Source of the DNA: Ipomoea triloba
Lineage: Eukaryota; Streptophyta; Magnoliopsida; Solanales; Convolvulaceae
Direction: 5' to 3'
NCBI RefSeq assembly: GCF_003576645.1
Contig: NC_044921.1
Span: forward strand, 27,487,796-27,551,795
DNA length: 64,000 nt
The notes below the pieces were generated by a model. The model had not been told where the DNA came from. It worked only from the letters and a program-made list of their open reading frames with translations, and did no database searches. This document shows, piece after piece, positions 46,162 through 58,996 of this stretch. Both the position numbers and the translations under genes were made by a program. Every line of letters begins with the position of its first letter. Position 1 is the stretch's first letter.

Positions 46162-48755
46162 TGTGACACCCCAACCTCACACAGGCTGAGATAGATAAAA
46201 CTTAGCACAACAGCTGCCTATCTCAACCAAAACCAAACGTAGCGTAAGCGAATTTAAAACTTAAGGGCGTCATGCCACATCTAGGTATAAGCACAGCCTA
46301 GATGCACAGGCTAAACATAAAGATAAACTAAGCTGTCATATAAATAATCCAGAATAAATCCTCAAACATAATCCATAATTATCCAAAAATACCCAAAAGA
46401 CTAATCAAGAGTATATCATAATAATATCTCAAGGCACACAGGCCCAACAACTCAAAGTCTAACATCATAACTAAGTCTACGCATCCTCAGATAGAGAAAC
46501 TCTAGCGCGCTCTCGCATAGACTACTCCAAACCTGGAAAACACGCAAAGAACCATTAGCAAAAGAATGCTAAGCAACCACCATTCACACCCGCAAGGAGA
46601 TATAGATATACATAAGCTTGTAAATAGGTTTACACACCCATATAGAATATAAACACCAACAGACTGTTCGATAGTTCAAAACGGATACTCAACAATAATA
46701 AGCTGAACGAAGCATAACCAAAACTCATTTGAATAAAGCCAAAGCACAACGATGAAAGCATAAGACAACAACGAGTCATAACCAAGATACCAACTGAACA
46801 CGAGTATAAGGAACAATCAATCATAATCGAGAACAACGAGATATCAACTGAGTAAACAAGGACTCACAACTAAAGAACCGAAAGAAAAATCCCAACACCA
46901 ACCACCAAACCTCACACCAATCCTCACACCGAACCCAACCCCAAATCAGGAGCCAAGTATACAGGGGTAAAAACCCAATCACAGGGACCGAAGTCCAATC
47001 ACAGGGGTGAATCGACCCAATCACGGGGGTAATGAACCCAATCACGGGGTAATGAACCCAATCACAGGGACCGTAGTCCAATCACAGGGACCTAAGTCCA
47101 ATCACAGGGGTCATCGACCCAATCACGGGGGTAATGAACCCAATCACAGGGGTAATGAACCCGAATACCAACAATAGTAGCACATATAGTTCACCCAACA
47201 AACTCCAATGATACCAACAACCAACATCACATACTCATACTCCAACATCATCCCAAAACAACCAAACAAAGTGTTCATCTCATCTATGAACACAAACAAA
47301 CTCCCAGGTAAATGAATATCAAGAATCAATAGACCAAGAGTACAAAAAGGGAAACCAAAGACACGAATAAATCTCCAAGACAAGGTAGTAATTACCCAAC
47401 AAAAGGCATGGATAAATACTCCAAAGACATGGTAAAATACTCCACAAAACAATCCAACAATAATCAGAAACAAAGGAGAAACAACAGACAACAACATCAC
47501 AAAGCAGCCTCTGGGAGCAGATTCCCAGAGAACTTGCGGAACACACTGACGGAACACCGTCTTCCGCCGCACTCCTCCGCAGGAAGGAGGCGGACTGCCT
47601 CAACGGAACACCACTCTCCGTTCAACCCAACCGCCTTGGCCTTGCGGAACTCCCCGGCGGGTTACATTGTGCCGCCGAGGACCTCCGCAAGGTCAACTCC
47701 AACCCCAGTTCCAGAACATCAACAGCAGACACGAAAGAGGTATTTCCAGAGAGCAAAATCAGACCCAATACACCAACATTTCATCCAATTTAGAGGCCAA
47801 AGACATGGAAATCCAAACCATCAATGATCATACAACACTAATCAAAAGATCAAGATGAAATCCAACAAATAGATCCAACAAAATAGGCTAATCACAAGGA
47901 ATTTTCAGGATTTCCAACACCAAGAACATCATATAGAATAGGAGTGAATAAAAATAGTTTTGATGGACATAGTGGTTACCTTGAATAGCTTTCTCCAACT
48001 CCAACAAGCCCTAAGCAAGATCACAAAGCCCCACCTTCACCTTGATCATCTTTTACCCAAAGAACCCCAAAAGAACATTATAAGAACTTGCATAAAGATC
48101 ACTAAAACCATAAGATGCAAAGAATATTCCTAGATAGATGCACTTACCCAAACTCAAACAAGCCTAAAGGAGCAATCTTGACTTGAATTCTTGAAGGAGA
48201 AATGAAGATCAAATTTGGAGGAAAATGAAGATGAAAGTGGCGTGAAAGTGTAGGAGTAGGGAAGAGAGAGGGAGTGAAAACCTTTAGGGATTTTTAGTCT
48301 TGAATATATATACTACAATACATATATTATATTAGGGTGAAAGACTTAATAAGAATTGGGCTCAAAACATATATTATATACATACAAGAATATAATGTAC
48401 AAGATTAATTAGTTGGGCTAAGAAACTCATCTCTAGTCAATTAATCATATATATATTAGAATAAAGAAAGCCCATAAGATGTCTTAAAGACTTTATACTT
48501 ATATATCATTAAGAAATTGGGCCATTGTAAGAATACTTTTAATTATAAGAATTGTAAGGATCCAAATTGAATAAAATCCCTTACAAGAATAAATTCAAGA
48601 ATTGGGCTCTTGGTTAGAATAATTAATTTAGGCTCAAGAAATATATATATATATATATATGTGAAATTGGAAGAACTAGCCCAATTAGAATAAATGAATT
48701 GCCCAAGGAATTAATTATCGGTCGTAAGGCTCAAACGAATTTACGGGGTGTTACA
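46162..48755 (-). mobile_element. 3' LTR of Tekay-type element E2
   Basis: A complete 2594-bp LTR. The minus strand starts TGTAACACCCCG at 48755 and ends GTGTCACA at 46162. It is followed on its inner side by a PPT. It includes the 20-bp minisatellite (46965-47165) and the GC-rich block (47510-47710). Its terminal part is very close to the end of the E1 3' LTR, which indicates recent activity of one subfamily. Confidence 0.92.
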
Positions 48756-48772
48756 CTCTACCCCCCTTAAAA
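48756..48772 (-). promoter_or_regulatory. Polypurine tract of E2
   Basis: The minus strand reads TTTTAAGGGGGGTAGAG immediately before the LTR start, the same as in E1. Confidence 0.9.
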
Positions 48773-49467
48773 GGAGCTTCGTCCCCGAAGCTCACAGCTA
48801 ACGGGAACTTGAAACGAAACGATTCAAAGGAAACGAAGATTCAACGGAAGATTCGAAAAGAACGATTGCTCAACAACTCCTAAACTCACAAACACACTAA
48901 CATGCAACTAAACTCAAGAACATACTAACACTTCTAACAATCTAAACTTAGAACTTACCCAACCCATGACTAGCATGCAAGAACTTAAGCTAACAACTCA
49001 CCTAGATTAAACAAAGCCGGGTAGCGTCACCTCATCTCGTCCTCCATCTCCCAAGTGGCCTCCTCGACTCCGTGGTTGGACCAAAGCACCTTTACCAGCT
49101 TGATCGCCTTGCGTCGAGTCTCTCGCGTCTTGGAGTCCAAGATTCTCACGGGCCTTTATTCGTAGGACAACGTCTCATCCAACTCCAGTGTCTCTGGTGC
49201 TATCACGTGTGAGGCGTCGTGCACGTACTTCTTCAACTGGGAAACATGGAACACGTTGTGCACTCGGTCCAACTCTGCTGGCAAAGCCAAACGGTACGCC
49301 ACCTGTCCGATCCTCTCCAAGATCTCATAAGGGCCGATGAAACGAGGGCTCAACTTTCCTTTCTTCCCAAACCTCATCACTCCTCGAGATGGTGAAATTT
49401 TCAACCATACCTTTTCTCCTTCCTGGAGTTCTGCTAGCTTTCTCTCCAAGTCAGCATAAGATTTCTG

Positions 49468-51134
49468 GCGATCCTGAGCAGCTTTCATTCTCCTTTGAAT
49501 TAGCTTGACTTTTTCTGTGGCTTCTTGCAAGTACTGGGGTCCCAAAGTCACCGGGTTTATCAAGTCTTCCCAACACAACGGACTTCTGCACTTCTGGCCA
49601 TAGAGCGCTTCGTAAGGGGCCATCCGAATACTGGAATGGTAGCTGTTGTTGTAGGAAAACTCAATCAAGTCGAGGTGCTCCTCCCATGATCCTTGCAAAT
49701 CAAGCATGCAAGCCCTTAACATATCTTCCAAGGTTTAGATGGTTCGCTCGGTTTGCCCGTCAGTGGCAGGGTGGAAAGCAGTGCTCATCTTCAACTTAGT
49801 GCCCAAAGCTGCCTGCAACGACTTCCAAAACTGTGATAAGAATCTCGAGTCACGATCAGACACGATGTCGCGAGGCACGCCGTGATACTTTACCACCTGA
49901 TGTATATAGGCCTTGGCCAACTGACCCATAGTCCAAGTCTCCTTCATAGTAATGAAACGGGCTGTCTTGGTAAGGCGATCCACTATCACCCAAATCTTGT
50001 CTTTCCCAGTCTTAGTCAAAGGCAATCCTCCCACGAAGTCCATTGAGATGGAATCCCACTTCCCTTCGGGTATTTCTAGGGGTAGCAACATTCCTTTAGT
50101 CTTGCGTCTTTCTGCCTTAACCTTTTGACAATTCAAACATCGGCTCACGAAGTCGGCTATTTCCTTTTTCATATTAGGCCACCAAAACAGTTTCTTCATG
50201 TCCTTGTACAACTTGTCGCCACCAGGGTGAACTGAATAGGGGGTATAATGGCTTTCTTCCAATATCTGTTTCTTCAACTCTCTACACGAAGCTGGCACGC
50301 NGCGATCCTGAGCAGCTTTCATTCTCCTTTGAATTAGCTTGACTTTTTCTGTGGCTTCTTGCAAGTACTGGGGTCCCAAAGTCACCGGGTTTATCAAGTC
50401 TTCCCAACACAACGGACTTCTGCACTTCTGGCCATAGAGCGCTTCGTAAGGGGCCATCCGAATACTGGAATGGTAGCTGTTGTTGTAGGAAAACTCAATC
50501 AAGTCGAGGTGCTCCTCCCATGATCCTTGCAAATCAAGCATGCAAGCCCTTAACATATCTTCCAAGGTTTAGATGGTTCGCTCGGTTTGCCCGTCAGTGG
50601 CAGGGTGGAAAGCAGTGCTCATCTTCAACTTAGTGCCCAAAGCTGCCTGCAACGACTTCCAAAACTGTGATAAGAATCTCGAGTCACGATCAGACACGAT
50701 GTCGCGAGGCACGCCGTGATACTTTACCACCTGATGTATATAGGCCTTGGCCAACTGACCCATAGTCCAAGTCTCCTTCATAGTAATGAAACGGGCTGTC
50801 TTGGTAAGGCGATCCACTATCACCCAAATCTTGTCTTTCCCAGTCTTAGTCAAAGGCAATCCTCCCACGAAGTCCATTGAGATGGAATCCCACTTCCCTT
50901 CGGGTATTTCTAGGGGTAGCAACATTCCTTTAGTCTTGCGTCTTTCTGCCTTAACCTTTTGACAATTCAAACATCGGCTCACGAAGTCGGCTATTTCCTT
51001 TTTCATATTAGGCCACCAAAACAGTTTCTTCATGTCCTTGTACAACTTGTCGCCACCAGGGTGAACTGAATAGGGGGTATAATGGCTTTCTTCCAATATC
51101 TGTTTCTTCAACTCTCTACACGAAGCTGGTTCTT
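49468..51134 (-). repeat. 834-bp direct duplication joined by a single N (probable artefact)
   Basis: 49468-50300 and 50302-51134 appear identical, including the TAA in integrase, with one N at 50301 between them. As at 5923, this looks like two overlapping contigs that were not merged. Confidence 0.88.
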
Positions 51135-51457
51135 CCAATATCTGTTTCTTCAACTCTCTACACGAAGCTGGCACGCACCATCGCCCTTGATAACGCAGAC
51201 TGCAATCAGGATGTAACTCAAAAGGTCCTTTCTTGCCATTGATCATCCTGGCCCTCACCTTGTTCAGCCGGGCATCGCCCATCTGGCTCCTCCGGATCTC
51301 GTTGTTCAGCCGGGCATCGCCCATCTGGCTCCTCCGGATCTCGTCGAGCCATGCAGGTAGGATTTGCATGTTGAAGAGTCGAATCTCCTCATCCATCTGG
51401 CCCTCTTCCACCACAAAGAGTCGAATCTCCTCATCCATCTGGCCCTCTTCCACCACA
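51088..51457 (-). repeat. Three exact 42-bp tandem duplications in E2
   Basis: Unit starts are 51088/51130, 51261/51303 and 51374/51416, each with a 42-bp period. Translated, each doubles 14 residues (for example VVEEGQMDEEIRLF). E1 has these residues only once. Confidence 0.88.
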
Positions 51458-52442
51458 GCGATATTCATCCTTTGGAGCGCTAAGGTCCTCGACTGCACAT
51501 AGGAAGGCCTCGTGTCCCTTGGCGATGTACTTCTTGATCTTGATCATGGAGACTAACTTGACCTCGGGCTCATTAGTCGCCCCTCGGTACGACACCCTCT
51601 TGCCCCCAGGGCCCCTTAAAACCACCTTCTGCTCGCTGCACAAAATCTGAGCCTTATACTGTCCCAGCCAGTCCATACCCAGCACCACTCCAAAGTCATC
51701 CAGATCGAACTGAATGAGATCACTGGGAAAGGTCACTTCCTTAATCTTGATAGGCACGCCCTCGAAGATGTGCTCACATGCCTTAACTTCGCCCGACGCC
51801 ACCTTGACTGCAATCCTCGTCGCTGCGCTAGGCACAATGCCCAGCTCACGGACCAACTTCGAGGATATGAAAGAATTAGAGGCTCCAGAGTCGAACAACA
51901 CCAAGGTGGGGACGGAGAGCACTGGGAAGATACCGGTGACCACGTCGTAGCTCTCGGCCTGGGACTTGTTCATGATGAGAAGCTCCCCTGTCGTAGATGG
52001 GACTCCTTCCTTTCCACTTGCTCTCTCGAAGCCAAGGAGAGTCGCTCCCCTGCTACACGAGCTGCTGCCTCCTGAAGTCCTTGCCGTTCCGGCGTCAGCC
52101 GCCTTCAGCTTCTTGAGGCGATCCAGCATTCCTCCTCCCGCGCCTGGGGCTTCCTCCCGCTTCCTTGACGATAGCATGATGCAGAAGAGGGAGAATACTA
52201 ACAGAAGGCGAAGAGAACACTGCGGTCGGTCTAAACCAAACACGCAAGAAAGCAAGTGAGAACGAGCTCACAGCAAGCAAACAACAAACAACCGGCAAAG
52301 CATAACCAAAGCAAGTAAACGAGTCCTCACCGCGCGGCCTAGAATTCACACATCTTAGAACTCTTAAACATCTTAACTTCTACTGATCAAGTCCTAGAGT
52401 CTCAGATCATAACCCTAGGATTCCTACTTAGACCTCAACACA

Positions 52443-52457
52443 GGCTCTGATACCAAC
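52443..52457 (-). promoter_or_regulatory. Primer binding site of E2 (initiator Met-tRNA type)
   Basis: The minus strand reads GTTGGTATCAGAGCC directly after the LTR end at 52458. Confidence 0.93.
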
Positions 52458-53259
52458 TGTGACACCCCAACCTTTCACAAGCTGAGATAGCTAAAATCTC
52501 AACACAACAGCTGCCAATCTCAACCATCAAACGAAAACATAGCGGAAGCGATTTAAAACCTAAGGGGCATCATGCCACATCTAGGTATAACACAGCCTAG
52601 ATGCACAGGCTAATCATAAAACGGACTAAGCTGTCATAGATATAAACCAAGATAAAATTCTCAAAACATAATCCACAATCATCGAAAGTACTCAAACCAC
52701 TAATCCAGAGTATACTAATAATATCTCAAGGCACACAGGCCAAAACCAAAGTCTAAACAAGGTAAACTAAGTACGCATCCTCAGATAGAGAAACTCTAGC
52801 GCGCTCTCGCATAAACTACTCCAAACCTGGAAAACACGCAAAGAACCATTAGCAAAAGAATGCTAAGCAACCACCATTCACACCCGCAAGGAGATATAGA
52901 TATACATAAGCTTGTAAATAGGTTTACACACCCATATAGAATATAAACACCAACGAACTGTTCAGTAGTTGAAAACGATACTCAACAATAATAAGCTGAA
53001 CGAATCACAAACCAAGACTCAGTCAAACAAAGCCAATAGCCAACAACAAAACATAATGCAATAACGAACCATAACCGAGATCCATAAGGTATCGACCGAA
53101 TTAGCATAAAGAGCTCATAAAACGGACCAAGAAGGAACCCCAACTCCAACCTCCAAACCAAGTCAACCCAACCACCAAACCAAGTCAAACCACATAGTCA
53201 GAAGTCAGGAGTCAAGAGTCAATCCCGGAAAAACCGGTACACAGGGGTGACCAACCCAA

Positions 53260-53284
53260 NNNNNNNNNNNNNNNNNNNNNNNNN
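53260..53284. other. Assembly gap (25 N)
   Basis: A run of 25 N between two LTR pieces of opposite orientation. Confidence 0.99.
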
Positions 53285-54256
53285 TAGGAAAAGCTCTTTG
53301 AGGTAACCATGTCCATGCTTTTTATGTCCATCAAATCTATTTTATTCACCTATTCTATATAATGATCTTGGTGTTGGAAATCCTGAAATTCTTGTTGTTT
53401 AGCCTATTTCTTGGATGTATTTGTTGGATTTCATCTTGATCTTTTGCCTTGTGTTGTATGATCAATGATGTATGGATTTCCCTATTTTGGACTCTAAATT
53501 GGATGAAATGTGAGTGTATTTGGTCTGATTTTGTATTCTGGAAGTGGGATTTGTTGATCTGGGTTGAACTGTCTCTGGAAGGGATTTGGGTTGGCCTTGC
53601 GGAAGACCTGAACGGCACAATGTAACCCGCGAGGGCGATCCGCAAGGTGGCGACGGTGGTGGGCGGAAGGGAGAGGCCCGTTGAGGAGGCCGTCTCCTTC
53701 TCGCGGAGGAGGCCGGCGGAAGGCAGTGGTCCGTTGAGGTGTCCGCAAGTTCTGGGAATTGATTCCAGTGAACTGTCTTCTGTTGTTGTTGTCTGTTGTT
53801 TCCTTTGTTTCTGATTATTGTTGGATTGTTTTGTTGGGTATTTTACCATGTCTTTGGAGTATTTATTCATGTCATTTATTGGGTATTTTACCTTAGCTTG
53901 GAGTATTGATTCATGTCTTTGGTTTCCATTTTTGGTATTCTTGATCTATTGATCCTTTGATTCATTATCTGGGAGTTGGTTTGTGTTCATATTTGAGATG
54001 AACACTTTGTTTTGGTTGCTTTGAGTGATGTTGGAGTATGAGGTTGTGATGGTGGTTTGGTTGAGGTTGTTGGTGGTTGTTGGCTACTATTGACTGTGCT
54101 ACTATTGACTTCTGACTTTGGACTTCGGTCCTGTGATTGGGTTGATTACCCCTGTGATTGGACTTCGGTCCCTGTGATTGGACTGTCGGTCCTGTGATTG
54201 GACTTCGGTCCCTGTGCCGTGTACCGGTTTTCGGGTTTGGCTCTTGACCACTGACT
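53285..54256 (+). repeat. Inverted LTR segment of a diverged Tekay subfamily
   Basis: Plus-strand LTR sequence corresponding to E1 3' LTR positions from about 10040 onward, but clearly diverged and with fewer minisatellite units. Its end (CCGGTTTTCGGGTTTGGCTC) is complementary in order to the sequence just left of the 25-N gap (GAGTCAATCCCGGAAAAACC), so turning it round would make a continuous LTR. Confidence 0.75.
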
Positions 54257-56325
54257 TCAATCATAATCGAGAACAACGAGATATCAACTGAGTAAACACG
54301 GACTCACAACTAAAGAACCGAAAGAAAAATCCCAACACCAACCACCAAACCTCACACCAATCCTCACACCGAACCCAACCCCAAATCAGGAGCCAAGTAT
54401 ACAGGGGTAAAAACCCAATCACAAGGACCGAAGTCCAATCACAGGGGTGAATCGACCCAATCACGGGGGTAATGAACCCAATCACGGGGTAATGAACCCA
54501 ATCACAGGGACCGTAGTCCAATCACAGGGGTCATCGACCCAATCACGGGGGTAATGAACCCAATCACAGGGGTAATGAACCAATCACAGGGGTAATGAAC
54601 CCGAATACAAACAATAGTAGCACATATAGTTCACCCAACAAACTCCAATGATACCAACAAACCAACATCACATACTCATACTCCAACCTCAGCCCAAAAC
54701 AACCAAACAAAGTGTTCATCTCATCTATGAACACAAACAAACTCCCAGGTAAATGAATATCAAGAATCAATAGACCAAGAGTACAAAAAGGGAAACCAAA
54801 GACACGAATAAATCTCCAAGACAAGGTAGTAATTACCCAACAAAAGGCATGGATAAATACTCCAAAGACATGGTAAAATACTCCACAAAACAATCCAACA
54901 ATAATCAGGAACAAAGGAGAAACAACAGACAACAACATCCCAAAAACAGCCTCTGAGAGCAGATTCCCAGAGTACTTGCGGAACACTCTGACGGAACACC
55001 GTCCTCCGCCGCACTCCTCCGCAGGAAGGAGGCGGACTGCCTCAACGGAACACCACTCTCCGTTCAACCCAACCGCCTTGGCCTTGCGGAACTCCCCGGC
55101 GGGTTACATTGTGCCGCCGAGGACCTCCGCAAGGTCAACTCCAACCCCAGTTCCAGAACATCAACAGCAGACACGAAAGAGGTATTTCCAGAGAGCAAAA
55201 TCAGACCCAATACACCAACATTTCATCCAATTTAGAGGCCAAAGACATGGAAATCCAAACCATCAATGATCATACAACACTAATCAAAAGATCAAGATGA
55301 AATCCAACAAATAGATCCAACAAAATAGGCTAATCACAAGGAATTTTCAGGATTTCCAACACCAAGAACATCATATAGAATAGGAGTGAATAAAAATAGT
55401 TTTGATGGACATAGTGGTTACCTTGAATAGCTTTCTCCAACTCCAACAAGCCCTAAGCAAGATCACAAAGCCCCACCTTCACCTTGATCATCTTTTACCC
55501 AAAGAACCCCAAAAGAACATTATAAGAACTTGCATAAAGATCACTAAAACCATAAGATGCAAAGAATATTCCTAGATAGATGCACTTACCCAAACTCAAA
55601 CAAGCCTAAAGGAGCAATCTTGACTTGAATTCTTGAAGGAGAAATGAAGATCAAATTTGGAGGAAAATGAAGATGAAAGTGGCGTGAAAGTGTAGGAGTA
55701 GGGAAGAGAGAGGGAGTGAAAACCTTTAGGGATTTTTAGTCTTGAATATATATACTACAATACATATATTATATTAGGGTGAAAGACTTAATAAGAATTG
55801 GGCTCAAAACATATATTATATACATACAAGAATATAATGTACAAGATTAATTAGTTGGGCTAAGAAACTCATCTCTAGTCAATTAATCATATATATATTA
55901 GAATAAAGAAAGCCCATAAGATGTCTTAAAGACTTTATACTTATATATCATTAAGAAATTGGGCCATTGTAAGAATACTTTTAATTATAAGAATTGTAAG
56001 GATCCAAATTGAATAAAATCCCTTACAAGAATAAATTCAAGAATTGGGCTCTTGGTTAGAATAATTAATTTAGGCTCAAGAAATATATATATATATATAT
56101 ATGTGAAATTGGAAGAACTAGCCCAATTAGAATAAATGAATTGCCCAAGGAATTAATTATCGGTCGTAAGGCTCAAACGAATTTACGGGGTGTTACACTC
56201 TACCCCCCTTAAAAGGAGCTTCGTCCCCGAAGCTCACAGCTAACGGGAACTTGAAACGAAACGATTCAAAGGAAACGAAGATTCAACGGAAGATTCGAAA
56301 AGAACGATCGCTCAACAACTCCTAA
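54257..56325 (-). repeat. Near-identical copy of the E2 3' LTR and adjoining internal end
   Basis: It matches 46818-48883 with few differences (mainly minisatellite unit number), including 127 bases of PPT and internal sequence that should not occur inside a 5' LTR. Confidence 0.85.
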
Positions 56326-56692
56326 TGAATTGCCCAAGGAATTAATTATCGGTCGTAAGGCTCAAACGAATTTACGGGGTGTTACATCGGTACACCGCGA
56401 AATTTTAGCGATGTACGATCAAAATAAATTTTCGCTGCTATGGGCTGATTTAATTGAATAGGAAGTTCAAGAATAATAATATGGTGTCTAATAATCCATT
56501 TCCTAGGATAATCGGGTCCGAATACCAGCTTCTAAAATTTTACGGTTCGTGACCGGCACGAACGATCGCAACTTAACAACTATACTTCCTTAAAAAATTA
56601 TTTTGAAGCATCGGTCACTTATCTTATGAATGTCATAGCTTAAAGACATATTTTCTGAACCTCAAACTTATCGAAATAGACGAGGGGTTACA

Positions 56693-57657
56693 CATCCATT
56701 CGGAACTCCTCCAACTCATTCAATGACAATAACCTCTTCTCTCTAGACAAATTCTCATCCAAGTTCAACTTCGAAACTGCCCAATATGCCTTGTGCTCGT
56801 ACTCAACTGGTAGATTGCATGATTTCCCAAAGACAAGCTTGAAGGGAGACACACCAATAGGAGTCTTAAATGCAGTCCGGAGAGCCCATAAAGCATCATC
56901 TAATTTCAGTGACCAATCCTTCCGGTTAGGACTCACCACTTTCTCCAGAATTGTCTTGATTTCTCTGTTTGCCAGCTCAACTTGTCCACAGGTCTGTGAA
57001 TGATATGGTGTAGACAACCTATGGTAAATCCCATACTTAACCAAGAGCTTCTCCAACAACTTATTGCAAAAATGAGTCCCATTATCAGTGATAAAGGACC
57101 TAGGCATACCAAACCGGGTCCCATTATCAGTGATAAAGGACCTAGGCATACCAAACCGGGAGAAAATATTCTTCTTCACAAACCTAGGCATACCAAACCG
57201 GGAGAAAATATTCTTCTTCACAAACTTGAGCATACCAAACCGGGAGAAAATATTCTTCTTCACAAACTTGACCACAGTCTTCGCATCATTCCTCGGAGTT
57301 GCTATTGCTTCTACCCACTTGGACACATAATCCACTGCTACCAGAATGTACTCATTACCGAAGGAAGGAGGAAACGGACCCATGAAGTCCATTTCCCAGA
57401 CATCAAATATCTCAACCTCTAAAATTCCTCTTTGGGGCATCTCATGCCTCCTACCAATAGTGCCAGTTCGCTGACAACTATCACACCTACTCACAAAATC
57501 TTTAGCAGTAGCAAACAAAGTAGTCCAAAACAAACCTGACTGCAACACCTTCAAAGCAGTACGATCAGCACTCATGTGTCCCCCATAAAGTGAAGCATGA
57601 CAATGATAAAGAACACTGTCAAACTCCTCCTCAGGGATGCTAACATTGCCCTTTTTT
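56693..57657 (-). pseudogene. Integrase (zinc finger and core) of Athila element A
   Basis: The frame reads an HHCC zinc finger ([25 protein letters not shown]), then core motifs [17 protein letters not shown] and VELANREIK (D,D-35-E type), and ends at EELEEFRMD, where T3 inserted. The rest continues at 43797. At the 5' side the frame is cut at 57657 by the element B LTR, so residues translated upstream of about 57657 are LTR sequence. Around 57076-57271 three extra 42-bp units enlarge the core between KNIFSRFGM and ITDNGT. One TCGQVEL reads Cys where Asp/Gly-type residues are usual (D-GQ-E in E1). Confidence 0.86.
57076..57271 (-). repeat. Three extra 42-bp tandem units in Athila integrase
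   Basis: Repeat starts are 57076/57118, 57141/57183 and 57188/57230, all with a 42-bp period. Overlapping copies give serial repeats of [10 protein letters not shown] and RSFITDNGT in translation. They lie in a catalytic domain where such insertions are not seen in related integrases. Confidence 0.88.
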
Positions 57658-58978
57658 TGTAGGGTTGAGATGTCAAAAGATATTTGTATGTTAAAACAGA
57701 AAGTCAGTGACTCCCTGAGTATCGGTCTCGAAGGAGGGACGTGGAGGTGTGTCAAGTGTTCGGGTGTTTACTTGATTGAGTCAAGCAAGGGATTCGAGTG
57801 TGGTGAATGGTGGATCGTGAGTGAAAGGAGTTCATAATTTTTGGTTTGATTGCAAGAAAGTAATAAAGTAAAACAGTTTGAAAATTATATAAAAGGGGTA
57901 GGGATTGGATAGTGTTCATGTATGTTGCATTGTGGTGTGACTAAGGTAATGGATAAACAATGCAAGGATGTTGGCTATTCAAGAGTGTGTTGTTTTAGTC
58001 CTTTTCCACCTTTGTGTACTAAGGCTTCTTGGACTTAGGAATGCCTTCAAGCATCCAAAGCTCTAAGAGGAATTTTATCAAACACTTAAGTTATACACTA
58101 TCCTACTATTCTTAAGAAGTCCATAGGAACTATGATTGTTTCAAAGCTTCAAATCCTAACTCTAATCAAAGACATGAAAGAGTCAAGAGCTCAATCTCTC
58201 ATCTAGATTGGCCAAATCCAAACAAGATCTCATCAAAACAACAATCAATAGACAAGAATAGATAATTCAACAATCTAAGCATTTAGATCCGAAATATAGA
58301 TATAAGATCATCACACTAGCAACATACAATCACACAATCCAAATCCCTAGATTAAACTAGCCACTCATGATATGAAATTCAAGACAAAAGCTAATTTAAT
58401 CCAAGAACAAGATAACAAAATATAATAGAAATGTAATAGAGATCACCTAGAGTGAAGTAATCCTTCAATCCAAACTTGTTGTCTTGGTACAATGGAGATT
58501 TATCTAAACTAAGAAATGAAAATCTAAGAAAATGGAGAAAGTTCTCCAAAGGAAAAACTAGGGAAAGAGAAAACTAAATTTTTGGGAACCTCCCCTGAAA
58601 ATCTATCAAAGGGGTTTAAAAAGTCTCCGAAAAAGCAACCCTAGTCAATTTTCGCGCAATGCAGTCTCCACGCCAGCTCACACACGTGTGGGAGTGCGTG
58701 GGAGGCTACTGGATTATTTCCACGCATACTCACACGCGTGTGGCCATCCTCTTGGGTCCTCCGGGGCTCCGATCTTGCCTGTTTCGCTCTTTAAGCTCAA
58801 CTTTTGCTCCTATTTGCTCCGGGCTCCTGTTTCACATCCTTTAGGCTAAAAGTAGCTTTTGTGTGTTGGTTAGTGAATTTAAAGCATTTATGACCATAAT
58901 TCATCATGTAAGGATGCTATAAACGTGACAAAACACCCTAAAATGTACTTGATTTAAGGGTATCTCGGAGGCTTATCA
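57658..58978 (-). mobile_element. 3' LTR of Athila-like element B
   Basis: On the minus strand it starts TGATAAGCCTCCGAG at 58978 and ends CAACCCTACA at 57658. The length is 1321 bp. It follows a PPT and interrupts the element A integrase. The GC-rich ACACGTGTG block is at 58664-58745. The target duplication cannot be tested because the other end is outside the window. Confidence 0.8.
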
Positions 58979-58996
58979 TATTTTCCACACTTTGGT
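58979..58996 (-). promoter_or_regulatory. Polypurine tract of element B
   Basis: The minus strand reads CCAAAGTGTGGAAAATA directly before the LTR, preceded by GCTTGAGGGCAAGCAAG, the conserved Athila pre-PPT sequence. Confidence 0.8.

Larger units (their letters stand above)
49030..52226 (-). pseudogene. Deleted Tekay polyprotein of E2 (protease plus integrase-chromodomain)
   Basis: The reading order on the minus strand is: leader and protease (52226 to about 51470; [10 protein letters not shown]), then an abrupt join from SAPKDE to the linker NIAVVEEGQ, so that RT and RNase H (about 1.4 kb in E1) are missing. The integrase zinc finger and core follow ([24 protein letters not shown]), then the C-terminal domain and chromodomain (near 49038-49160). 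TAA replaces CAG in the integrase core (49735 and again at 50569). TAA and TGA break the chromodomain. No gag is present. The map is further enlarged by an 834-bp duplication around the N at 50301 and by three 42-bp stutters. Confidence 0.85.
52458..56386 (-). mobile_element. 5' LTR of E2, composite and partly mis-assembled
   Basis: The outer limits are sound: the PBS side starts at 52458 and the LTR start TGTAACACCCCG ends at 56386 next to TCGGT. At 3.9 kb it is 1.3 kb longer than its partner. It consists of an LTR 3' part of a diverged subfamily (52458-53259), a 25-N gap, a 972-bp LTR piece in the opposite orientation (53285-54256), a near-copy of 46818-48883 including PPT and internal sequence (54257-56325), and a short true LTR start (56326-56386). 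The inversion and the PPT inside an LTR indicate mis-joined contigs. Confidence 0.8.
43798..56692 (-). mobile_element. Gypsy LTR T3 inserted in Athila integrase, itself split by E2
   Basis: On the minus strand T3 starts TGTAACCCCTCGTC at 56692 and ends GGGGTGTTACA at 43798, flanked by CATCC. Removing E2 (46162-56386 plus one TCGGT) leaves about 2.67 kb including a 579-N gap, with no polymerase, so it is probably a solo LTR. It has a 70-bp repeat with GAACCGCAGCTC (44905-45010) and a 62-bp repeat with GGGCCATGGCA (45105-45235). TGTGACATCCC at 45334 could be the end of yet another LTR hidden by the gap. Confidence 0.75.
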
